Assembly: GCF_032452875.1 (NCBI RefSeq)
Contig: NC_083877.1
Coordinates: 51,013,724-51,077,723, forward strand
Length of the DNA stretch: 64,000 nucleotides
Source: Bos javanicus
Taxonomy: Eukaryota; Chordata; Mammalia; Artiodactyla; Bovidae
Direction of reading: 5' to 3'
In this document: piece by piece, positions 12,901 through 24,900 of the stretch
How positions within the stretch are numbered: the first letter of the stretch is position 1
Layout of the letters: every line of letters begins with the position of its first letter
Made by a program: the position numbers and the translations under genes
The notes under the pieces: generated by a model
The model's input: the letters and a program-made list of their open reading frames with translations, nothing else
Told to the model about the DNA's origin: nothing
Databases searched by the model: none

Positions 12901-15900
12901 GCTTTTGAACTGTGGTGTTGGAGAAGACTCTTGAGAGTCCCTTGGACTGCAAGGAGATCCAACCAGTCCATGCTGAAGGAGATCAGCCCTGGGATTTCTT
13001 TGGAAGGAATGATGCTAAAGCTGAAACTCCAGTACTCTGGCCACCTCATGTGAAGAGTTGACTCATTGGAAAAGACTCTGATGCTGGGAAGGATTGGGGG
13101 CAGGAGGAGAAGGGGACAACAGAGGATGAGATGGCTGGATGGCATCAGCAACTCGATGGACGTGAGTCCAGTGAACTCTGGGAGTTGGTGATGGACAGGG
13201 AGGCCTGGTGTGTTGCAATTCATGGGGCTGCAAAGAGTCGGACATGACTAAGCGACCGAACTGAACTGAACTGTTGAATTATAAAAGCTCTTTTTCAATT
13301 AGAGAAATGAGAACATTTCCTGTTAAATGTGTGGTACATTATTTTTTTCCCCATATTGGCTTCTGACTTTATGATGGTGCTTTTTTGCCTATTTTTCACT
13401 GCATAGAAATATTTAATTTTAATATAGTCACAGTCTTCTATTACAGCTTCTGAGCTTGACGTTATGTTTAGAAAGATTTTCACCTCTTCAGAGTATACGA
13501 ACATTCACATATACTTTCTTCATGTAATTTTATGTGTTTTTTTTTTATGTTTAAGTCTTTATGTTATCTGGAATTAATTTTTATATAAACAGTGATATAA
13601 CCAGCTTCTCAGCCTCCCAAACCACTAACAAGTTGATAAATTGCTTTTATATAACTTTTATTTTCAAATTCAAAATAAACTTCCAAAGACTGTAGCCAGT
13701 ACTCTTTCAATCTCTCCAATTTTGATAATCAAAGAATTCCTATAAACATCAATATATTATTATCTGTGGGTTTATTTAAAATTTTAAGACAGCAAAATCT
13801 AATAACAATTTTATTGCACCATAGGTAAAGGAACTCCAAAAATACTAAATTCATTCATTCACAGAAATATATAAGCAAGTATATTTAACAAATATTTTTG
13901 AAACCTTACTATAACTGGCACACTATATTTACATGTTGAAATTTTAATATAGCACTTAACTGAAAACTACATTGAGTAAATTTTATACATTATTTACGCA
14001 AATAATTGAGACCATATTTGCTATACTTTGATCCTATATTTCATGTAAGTTCTGTAATTATCCTGATAAAACACTGTAGTGTGTGTTTTTCTAACATTTT
14101 AGCAGGGTCAGGATGCAGAATATTATATAATTCAATACTAAATGACCCTAGGTATGCTATCATAGATTAAAGCTTATGTGTTAAGAGTATAATAATCATT
14201 GGGAAAGACTCAGATAAGCAACTTCTCTTTTCCTGAGGTCAGAAAAGATTTTGACAAGAAAAGAATGGCCTCACTAAGGGAGGCAGCCTCTTTGATGGAC
14301 CCTACTGCCTGGTATTCATACCTCTGTATAATCCCCTTCCCTTGACTGTGGACTGGACTCACTTCCAGTGAATAAAATACAACAGAATTAATAAAATGTC
14401 ACTTACAAAATTAGAAAAGAAAATACTGTGTCTTTCATTATGGTGCTCTCTCACTTGCTCACTCTGAAAAATGCCACGTGTCATGTTCTGAGCTGCCTTA
14501 TGGGAGAGGCCATGGCAAGCAACTGAAGGAGGCCTCTGGCCACAGTCAGTGAGAAACTGAGGACCTCAGTCCAACGACCTGTGAGGAACTGAATCCTGTC
14601 AACAACCAAGTAAGTAAGCTTAGAAGGAGATCCTCCTCAGCTGGGCCTGGAGATAAGACTGCAGCCCCAACTGACACACTGACTGCAACTGTGTAAGAGA
14701 CCTTAAACGAGAGTCACTCAGCCAGTCAGATTCCTGACCCACAGGTCAAAATTCCCATTCCCCATGGTTCTTCATCTGGGTACAGGAAAGTCTTCAATGT
14801 TTTCTTTTATTATATTTCTACTAGTGCTTGCTTATTTATGCAAAATGTCTCTGGTTCCTCCAGAGAACTTCAGTCATCTCAAGAGAACAAAATCCAAATA
14901 GCTTAGACAACTAAACAGTTAGTTCTGGCAGAAATGGCCTTGAATAAATTTTATTTTTGGCAAGGCAGAGTTTCCAGAAGCTCTCGTCTCACATCACTCT
15001 TGCTCACTTCTCCCCCACCTCCCATTAGGATCATATTACTTTCATGCTATTCCTAGTAGATGAGTACCCTCATCCAGCCTCACCCAGGACTTCCAAACCT
15101 CTTCACCTACCCCAGATCTAAACATTTCTTCATCAATTTTTCTTTTCCCTATAATTTAAAAAAATCTCTATGTCCTGCTTCTTTAGGACTTTTTAAAACA
15201 TAGCAGTTGGATAAATTTAAAATACCAAGATGTACTAATTATTTTCTTTCCAAGAAAAATACCATGTTAACATTTTCTCAGTGGAGTACATTTGTGCAGT
15301 TACACTGACTGTATTGTTGACAACTCCAAACAATGTGTCCATAGTACGTGATCAGTAAATATTTGCTGGGTAAGAAAAAAGAAAAAGGAAGATAGAAACA
15401 AGTAGTACAAATTTAAAATACACACCTGAGTGGTAGAAAGGGAGAAGAGATACACTTTTGAGAATACTAGCCTTTCAGCATTTAAAAAATAATACTAGAA
15501 GGTACCCAGGTAGAGAGCACGTATTATTTAACCTTTCTGAGCTTTGGTTACCTCATCTATAAAATCCAGAGGTACTATAATTTATGATGCTTTTATTGCT
15601 ACTTCAGTCTTATCTTTTCCTACGTCCATTCATATGCCTTCTGCTTCTGCTCACGGGTCTCTGCCATTACAACTGCATTCTTTAGCTACGGGAACCAACA
15701 GCAAAAGAGCTTATTTTGTCCCAGAAGACAGAATAGAAAAAGGCAAGTAGACTGATGGTAATAACAGCAGGAACAGGTTAGGTAAACAATATCAGTCTAC
15801 CGTAGCACAGAGAGCAGAGCCAGGATGAAATAAGAAGCTGTGGAGACGTATCACAGTTTAGGTTAGCACTGTCCAATAGAAATATAATGTAAGCCATATG

Positions 15901-18900
15901 CAACCTCAAATTTTTAGTAGCCATATTTTTAAAAAGTAAAAAGAAATAGGTAAAAAATTTTTTAAAATATTTATTTGGCTGTGCCGGGTTTTAGTTGTAG
16001 CACTTGAGATCTTTGATCTTTGTTGTGGCATACAGGATCTTTAGTTGTGGCATGTGGGATCTAATTCCCTGACCAGGAATCGAACCATGGCCCCCTACAT
16101 TGGGAGTGCAGAGTCTTAGTCAGTGAGCCACCAGGAAGTCCCAGAATTAGGTAAAAGTAATTTTAATAATATATTTAGTGCAGTATATTAAAAATATTAT
16201 CATTTAAACACATAATCATTATAAAAATTACTGATATGTTATATTCTTTTTTGAGCTAAATCTTTGAAATCCAGTATATATTTTACACTTACAGAAAATC
16301 TCAGTTCACTCTGGCAATATTTCAAGTGCTCAAAAGCCACCTGTGGCCAGTGGCTACTATGCCAGGTGGTGTAGGTTTAGGTGATTCTAGTCATGATATG
16401 AGAACAAAGAAAGTAGGACGGATAGTGGTTGGATATGGAAGAAATGGATAGGAAACTGGGCTCAAAAATACATGTTTTCTATATATATTAGGCATTCAAA
16501 AATCTATTGATATTTGACCACATCTGAGTTGCTATTACTATTTCCTAATCGGTCTCAACCAGACAATCCTAAAAACTACACTTAACATGTTGTTTACTCC
16601 TCTTGAACTAAAATACATGAAGCAGCCTACCATAGTAAACTTCTCTGCCTGGCTTCCAAAACTCCTCAGTTTAGCTGTAGCCTACTAATCCAATCTCCAA
16701 TCCAACTTTCTGTAACATGCAGAGTTACCAGCCACAGTCAAATTGTACTCAAATCACCCTTCTTCCAAATATGTCTTACAGAGGTTTCCCTGGTGGCTCA
16801 GTGGTAAAGAATTTGCCTGCCAATGTGGGAGACAGGGGTTCGAGCCCTGATTTGGGAAGTTGCCATGCCTCAAAACTACTAAGCCTGTGCTACTGAGCCC
16901 ATGTGTCACAACTACTGAAGCCTGCATGCCCCAGAGCTTATGCCCCACAAGGGAAGCCACTGCAATGAGAAGCCCACTCACTACAGCTAGAGAATAGCTT
17001 CCACTCACCACAACTAGAGAAAACCCTGCACAGCAACAAAGACACACACAGCCCCACCCCAAAAAATAAATAAAATTAAGGGAAAAAAAATGCCTTCCAT
17101 TTTTTTACCTTGAGCTTGAGCTTAAAATAGTTTACACCTAGCCCTAAAACGATCTTCCTCCTTTTTCACAAGGGATCTAAGTATACCACCTTCTTTACAA
17201 GGATTCTAAGTATACCATAAAACCAAGATAAGTCACATGTTCTCTACTAAACCTTTTCCTACTTTTCACCTACTTCTCATACCGATCCATAGACAAACTT
17301 CTCAGAAGTTATCTGCATTTGAGTCTTCACTTACTTATCTCTTAGATGCTCCTCAACTCACTATTTCATTTCCATCCCGTCACTCTATTGACATTGTTTC
17401 TGTGAAGGTTACAATAACTTCCATGTTGCCAAATTATGTAGAGAATATTCTCCAGTATTCAATACTCTCTTATTCTCCCTCCTAGCACTCTTCTCTTCTT
17501 GGCTTCACTGAATCACCCTCTTCTGGCTTTTCTCCTTTCTTAGTGGCTACTTCTTCCCTTACCATTCTGTCCTCTAACCTATATATTTCAGTAGGGGTGA
17601 TGCTGCCCCCACAAGAGGGCAAAAACTGATTCTGGGAGGGTAGGGGCAAAAATATCTTAGATATTATAAGCGCTTGTGGCCTTCAAAGGGCCATAGAGCA
17701 CGAAGAGACACACAGTATGTCTGTGGTATTAAAATTTCCTGGAGTGATTAGGACAAAGATGTCTTCAAAGGCTTATGGGGACAATACTGAAAAAAAAGGT
17801 TGAGAAACACTGTTCTACCCAATTTGGGCATGCTGGGAAACTTCAGGAGACAATCCTGCACCCACTTCTCTCTTTATTCTTTCTCTCTTAATGATCTCAT
17901 GTTTCCACAGATTTAAATATAATCTTTAGACTTGTGTGTGCTCATTCACTCAGTTATGTCCAACACTTTGCGACCCCATGGACTGTAGCCTACTAGGCTC
18001 TGTCATGAAATCTTCCAGGCAATAATACTGGAGTGGGTTGCCATTTCCTTCTCCAGGGGATCTTCCCATCCATGACTTCTAAATTCCTATTTTGAATTTC
18101 AACGTCTTCTGGAACTCATGGTCTCTCAACAAAGCTACTAAATGTTTTTTCTTAATGTTTCCTTCGCCTTCTGCCTAAATGAAATTTGGCTCTGCCTTGA
18201 TGACACTGCAGTCCTTTTAAGTGATAGCTCCTTTCTCGCTTATACGTCTTTACCAGTGAGTCTGCTGGTAGCAGATATCTACTTGTTCCTTACGATCATT
18301 CTTTCCCCCCATCCTCCCTAAAACTGTTTTAAAATCTATGCCATGATATACTACTACCCATTATTCACCCACCTGGTTATAGTTCTCTACAAACTTTTAG
18401 GTCAATCTCTCTCATTCCTAGCTCACTATCTCTCTCTGATACAAATCCTGCTGTAATTTTTGATAATTTTAATGCTCATAGAGATGACCCACCTAATATT
18501 CTGGCCTTTCTGTTCCTTGATCTCTTTTCCAACAAAAATCATATATTCCACCTTATGTCAGAAACTCATTCCCTATGATCATACAATTTTGTTACTACCA
18601 GGTTCCAAAAATTCTTTGATTGTATTAGGGCCTACAATCCACTAAATCCTGTCACATTTTTCTTCAATGTATTTATATCCGCATCTCCTCTTCATGTAAC
18701 TTAAATATTATGGCTCATTATTATATCACAGGTATATCTACACATAACTTCAATTCCCTAGACTCTCTTCAACATACTCACTTGGCAGAAACCCAGCTCT
18801 GGTTAAACCCTGCTCCTCCACTATTCAGGCCTATACTCATGCAGCAGAATGTGACTACAGAAATCATACCACCAATGCTGGCTGGTCTCACTAACCCCAG

Positions 18901-21900
18901 GGTAAAACTCAGGAATCATATTGCATCTCCTCATTCACTCTCCCACATATCTAAGCAACTATTTTATTATACCTTCCTTCTCATCTTCAATAACTCCTCC
19001 TTCATTCTCACTCTCAGCTGATGACCTGATTACCCATTTATTGAGAAAATAAAAGTACTTAAAAGACCTTCTACAAGCTACCATACCCACATCTACCCAT
19101 CTACCTATATCTTAAAAAAAATTTTTGTATTTATTTATTTTTGGCTGCGCTGAGTCTTTGCTGCTGCCTGTGGGCTTTCTTTAGTTGCAGTAAGCGAGGG
19201 CTACTCTCCAGTTGCAGTGTGTGGGCTTCTCATTGTGATGGCTTTTCTTGTTGTAGAGCTCAGGCCCTAGAGCATTCAGGCTTCAGTAGCTGTGGTGTAG
19301 GAAGGTCAATAGTTGTGGCACACATGCTCTGTGGCATGTGGGATCCTCCCAGGCCATGGAACAAACCCATGTCCCCTGCATTGGCAGGCATATTCTTAAC
19401 CACTAGACCACTAAGGAATTCCAACCTGCACCTATTTTTAACAGTCTATCTTCTCTTCTATTGCTAAGGATGAACTACCTGTATACCTAAGACTAATTCT
19501 TCATTTATCTAAAGTGTATTTTTCAATTCCTTTCCTCCAACTTTCTCTTGTTAAAACCAGCTTTATTGAAACATAACTCACATACCATAAAATTAACCCA
19601 TTTAATGTGTACAGTTCAATGTTTTTGAACTATATTAACAGGATTGTGAAATTATCATCATGATCTAATTTTGGAACATTTTGGCTCCCCCAAAAGAAGT
19701 TCTATACCCTTTAGCAGTCAATCTCTATTTCCCCCCTATATTCCCCAGTCCTAAGCAACCATGAAGCCTACTTTCTGTCTCTAAATTTGCCTATTCTGAA
19801 CATTTCATATAAATGGAATCACATAATAAGTGGTCTTTCATGACTTGGCTTCTTTGACTTAGCACAACATCTTTAAGGTTTATATTTAAGAATACATCAG
19901 TACATTTCCTTTTATGGCTGAATAATGTTTCATTATATGGATATACCATAGTTGGTTTATTCATCAGTTGATGGCTATCTGGATTGTTTCCAATTTTTTG
20001 GCATATATGAGTAATGCTGCTATGAATGTTCCTATACAAGTTTTTGTATGGACATATGTCTTTATTCCTCTTGGGGGAAGCTATAGGGTTATATGGTAAT
20101 TCTATATTAGCTATTTAAGGAACTAACAAACTGTTTTCCACAGTGGCTGCATTATGTTCCATTCCTATTGGTTATGTCTTAGGACTTCTGATTTTCTCTT
20201 GTGCCTACTCCAGTCAGGTTTTCATCCTGTGGACTTACTGAAGTTACCAAGTACCTCTGTATGGCTTCAATCAGTGGTTAATTTTTAGTCTTAACCCTGC
20301 AAGGCCTATTAGCAACATTTGACTCAGATAGTCTCTCATTCTTTACTGAAACTCTTCATTTAGATTCTAGGAAATCAGTCTCCAGTTTTTCTTCTACATA
20401 GCTGAGTTTCTATATATTCTTCCTCTTCTCCAGCTTCTAATCACTGGCATGTCCCAGATTCAGTCCACTGATGTCTTCTCTGTCTACGGATATATTATTT
20501 GTGACTCAGTGTAATGATCCTTTATATGATAGTTACTGTTCCCAAATGGGTATTTACAGGCTAGATATGCACTGTCCAACACAACAGCCAGTAGTGACAT
20601 GTGGCTACATTAATTTAAATTAAAATTAAATATTCAATTTTCCTACAATTTAAAATGTAGCTGAATATTCGCTACATCAAGAGCCATATGTGGTTAGTGG
20701 CTAAGAAAATGGACAGCACAGATAAAGAACATTTCCATCAACACACAAAAGTTCACTGTACAGTGCTGATCTAGACCTGTCTTCTAGGCTCTAGATTTAT
20801 ATATCCCACTGCCTCCCTGATATCTCCACTGGAAAGTCAATCAGATCAGATCAGATCAGTTGCTCAGTCGTGTCCAACTCTTTGCGACCTCATGAATTGC
20901 AGCATGCCAGGCCTCCCTGTCCATCACCAACTCCCAGAGTTCACTGAGACTCACGTCCATCGAGTCAGTGATGCCATCCAGCCATCTCATCCTCTGTCGT
21001 CCCCTTCTCCTCCTGCCCCCAATCCCTCCCAGCATCACAGTCTTTTCCAATGAGTCAACTCTTCGCATGAGGTGGCCAAAGTACTGGAGTTTCAGCTTTA
21101 GCGTCATTCCTCCCAAAGAAATCCCAGGGCTGATCTCCTTCAGAATGGACTGGTTGGATCTCCTTGCAGTCCAAGGGACTCTCAAGAGTCTTCTCCAACA
21201 CCACAGTTCAAAAGCATCAGTTCTTCGGCACTCAGCCTTCTTCACAGTCCAACTCTCACATCCATACATGACTACTGGAAAAACCACAGCCTTGACTAGA
21301 CGAACCTTTGTTGGCAAAGTAATGTCTCTGCTTTTGAATATGCTATCTAGGTTGGTCATAACTTTCCTTCCAAGGAGTAATAAACATCCCCAAACCAAAA
21401 TCCTGATATTCTTCCGTAAACATATTCCTTCCATTTGTTCCCGTTTCAGTTGATGTTAATGCCATCCTTCCAGTTGTTCAAGCCAAAAATCACTGGGTAA
21501 CTCCTGACTTCACTCTAACTCCACATTCAACTAATCAGCAAATTCTGTCTGTTCTATACTCAGAATCTGACCATATTTTATAATCTCACTTCTGTTACCC
21601 TGTTTGAAGCCAGAGAATTCTTGTTAAAGAATCTTAAAGTCAGATCATGTCAGTCCTCGGTTCAAAATACTTTAATGGCTTCTCAGATCACCCACAGCAA
21701 AAGTCAAAGTTGCTATAAAGGCCTAGGATACTCCATATGATATGATTCCATTGTCTCTAACCTCATCTCCTGACACTTTCCCTTTGCAGTCCTGGGCAGT
21801 CCTTCTGGCTGTTCCTCAAAAACACTAAGCATATTTCAGCCTTTTTCTATGAAATATAATTTAGAAATCACAAAGTTTAAGAATCACCAAGCTAGAGTAA

Positions 21901-24900
21901 AAAGAGGTATAAACAGAAACTTTATTTTCAGATATCTAGATAGTGAAGTAATCTACACTTAATGATGAGGTTCCCTAGCCAGTGAATAAGATTAAATTAT
22001 ATTAATTATATAAGTAAAAAGGTCTTCCAAAAGCTGTAATCTCAATTATTTCACTAAACTTACATCTCACAAAAAAATCAGTTAGCTAGTTGTCTGGAAG
22101 AGCACAGACAAACTAATCAGCTAATAAGATCTTTTTAATAGAAATTTAATTACTAAAAATAAGAATATGGATTAAGATTTCTCATTTGGTAACAGTGCAA
22201 ATATATAACTTCTTATTTGTTAAGTTGTAAAAGACCTCAGTGTAATAAATAACTACCTGCTCTGTAAACAAGTTCTACTGAATGCAGCTGATCTGCAAAC
22301 TGTGTATTACGCTCTGTTTTAAAATAAGAAGCTTGCATAAGAATGCAACTCAATATGCTGCTTCCTTCATCAAGAAAAACTCGCTATAAAAATATTTCAG
22401 ATGGACTAAACAGTGTGCTTCCTAAAGTAAATGTTTTATATGCTAGTACAACCCTCTATTTCACTGCAGACTGGTCTAACATTTTATTGACTGGCATAGG
22501 TTCGTGAACCATATTTTGGGTAGCACTGCTCTAAATCACTTCCTGGATTTTAATTCAAGTCTATTCAATATTTTTAAACACTCTCTACATGCAGTGTTAA
22601 GAGTTTCTGTGCCATTTCCCATTCTGTAATTTATTGGAATTAATATATACCTTGTTGTTTTCTAGATGTCACTAGTCTCTTTATTTACATTAAAAAATTT
22701 TAACGCTGGTTAGAAAGAAGTCTGTAACATCCAAGAACAGAAACACACTAATAAAATTATTTAGTTACGAGATTAAAAATAGCTTCAAAAAGGTGAAATT
22801 TGGTAATAATATTAGCTTTGAAAACTTTGTTTTATCTTGAAAGAGATATAAAAATCATTCACTTTTCAACACTAACCTAAATATTCCATCAGCTGTTCAG
22901 CAGTTATGATTTCCATCATCGGTGGAAGTTTCACCTGAAAAACAAAGTATTTTTTCTATAAAATCAAATGTTTTAGGTAATTAAAGTGTTTCTTCAGTCA
23001 GAAACACAAGTATGTATCTATATTATATGTATCTACTATATGTATACCATACTCACTTTAACTAATCTTTAATACAACAATAGCTTTGTTGTATTAAAGA
23101 TTAGTTTAACACAATCCTATCACCATAAAATTCAAGATCTCACAGTCACTGAGAAATCTGTTTTCAAAAACAAGCGCTATGCCTTTCATCACCCATCCTG
23201 ATTGTCATTAGGCACATGCAACAGTGTCCTGCGTGACAGAAAATGTGGTTAAAGGGCAGGAAGTGGCACCAAACATGTTTTCACAGATCACCCATGAAGC
23301 AATTTTTCTGAAGACAGGCTGGAACACAGCTCAATATCCCATCACTTCAGTCTACCTTGACCATTTTTTATTGTTGTCGTTGAATAGCTAAAATGAATAC
23401 AGTATAAAGGACTGGTCATAAACCGAAGTATTCATACTATATGAGCCCATCTGTAAAATTTTAAAAAACAGGCAAAACAAACTACACTATTTAGAGCTGC
23501 ACATGTACTAAAAAAAGAAAATGGATACTATAAAAATCAGGACTGTAGTTAACCCTAGGAATAAGGGAAGGGGTTATAGTTAGAATGAGACATACAAGAG
23601 GCTTCTGGGGTGCTGGCAATGCTTTATATTTTGACTTGCATGGTAGTTCCACTGTTTGGTTTATAATTAGTCTGTTAAACTGGACATCTCTGTTTTATGT
23701 ATTTTCTGTGCTACATGTCACGATAAAAAGTTTAAAAGTAGATATATATGTTATAGTCACATCTAAATTTCAAAAGTTAATTCAGCTGCAACAAAGTCTA
23801 AATTTTTCAAATGAATTATCAGCTGAGTTATACAGATATTACAGCCAATGATTGTAAATATTTTAGCTGATTTACTAAAAAGGATACTCCTTGGTATATT
23901 TATAGAAGAAAAATAAATACTATAGGATGCAAACTCAAAGTAATTAACATATCAATGATAGAATAGCAGCATAATTCAAAAATCTTCAAGAATTAATATT
24001 TTAGCAATTATTTTCTGTTCAACCAAGGAAATCATTTAAATCAGCAATTCCTCCAACAAGTGTTGAGGAAAGTGCTCTGAGTATTTATGTTATCAAATGT
24101 AGTAACAGTATGTGACACCTCTACCTCTTTGTTTGCTTTTAAGTCTTAAAAAAAATCCTTGTAAAACAGGATGGTTTTAGACCCTCTGAAAGCATACCTG
24201 ACAGTTGAAACGGATGAGTTAGTCACCCGGGGGCTTTATCACTCAGTGAAAACCAACAGATGTCATGGAGGTTTTGATCATTCTAAATAATTTTTATTTT
24301 CTAGGACATTTAGAAAAATTTTAATAAACTTTTTTTTTTTTTTGGCTGCACCATGTGGCATGTGGGATCTTAGTTCTCTGACCAGGGATTGAACCAATGC
24401 CCCCTATAGAGGAAGTACAGAGTCTTAACCACTGGACTGCCAAGGAAGTCCCAGAAACTGTAATAGACTTTTTTTGGAGCAGTTTTAGGTTTACAGAAAA
24501 GCTGAGCAGAAAGTACTGAGAGTTCCCATAAATATTATTTTTTAAGTTGAAATTCATTGTCAAGTTAAAGTCCCCTGCTTTTCTAAATAAAGTTTTATTG
24601 GGTGTCACTCTCATTTGTTTATGTACTGTCTCTGGCTGCTTTGCACTATAATAGCAAAGTTGAATCTTTGCAGCAGAGACCAGGTACAGCCCATAAAGCC
24701 TAAAAATATTTACTATTTGGTCCTTTACAGGAGGCCTTCCCAGGTGGCACTAGTGGTAGAGAACTGGCCTGCCAATACAGCAGATGTAAGAGACGTGGTT
24801 CCGATCCCTGAGTCAGGAAAATCCCCTGGAGGAGGGCATGGCAGCCCACTCCAGTATTCTTGCTGGAGAATCCCATGGACAGAGGAGCCTGGCAAGCTAC

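Larger units (their letters stand above)
18180..21870 (+). mobile_element. Long L2 LINE split by four later insertions
   Basis: Segments in L2 order on the plus strand: endonuclease region (18180 to about 19110; GAAATTTGGCTCTGCCTTGA, then TAATTTTAATGCTCATAGAG), linker (19424-19540), RT region (about 20190-20560), downstream RT (20776-20840; CCCACTGCCTCCCTGATATC) and 3' part (21381-21870; GCCATCCTTCCAGTTGTTCA, CAGATCATGTCAGTCC, CCTCATCTCCTGACACTTTC). Interruptions: CHR SINE at 19113-19423, antisense L1 at about 19540-20185, hAT relic at 20565-20775 and a BovB 3' end at 20841-21380. No intact frame remains. Confidence 0.6.
11872..22876 (-). other. MINDY2: MINDY2 intron 2
   Basis: It is about 11 kb and the most repeat-dense intron (L2, L1, hAT, CHR and BovB pieces). 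In 13275-14274, 14761-15494 and 21871-22876 I see nothing that I can name. Confidence 0.85.

Noticed and set aside
16782..16860. tRNA gene
   Set aside because: The A/B-box-like sequence is the tRNA-Glu-derived head of a CHR SINE; it does not fold as a complete tRNA. The same applies to the other SINE heads.
20856..21434. 192-codon minus-strand open frame
   Set aside because: It translates to the BovB RT C-terminal region; the first residues come from flanking L2 sequence.
23585..23851. 88-codon open frame
   Set aside because: It runs through old L1-like sequence and has no recognisable domain.
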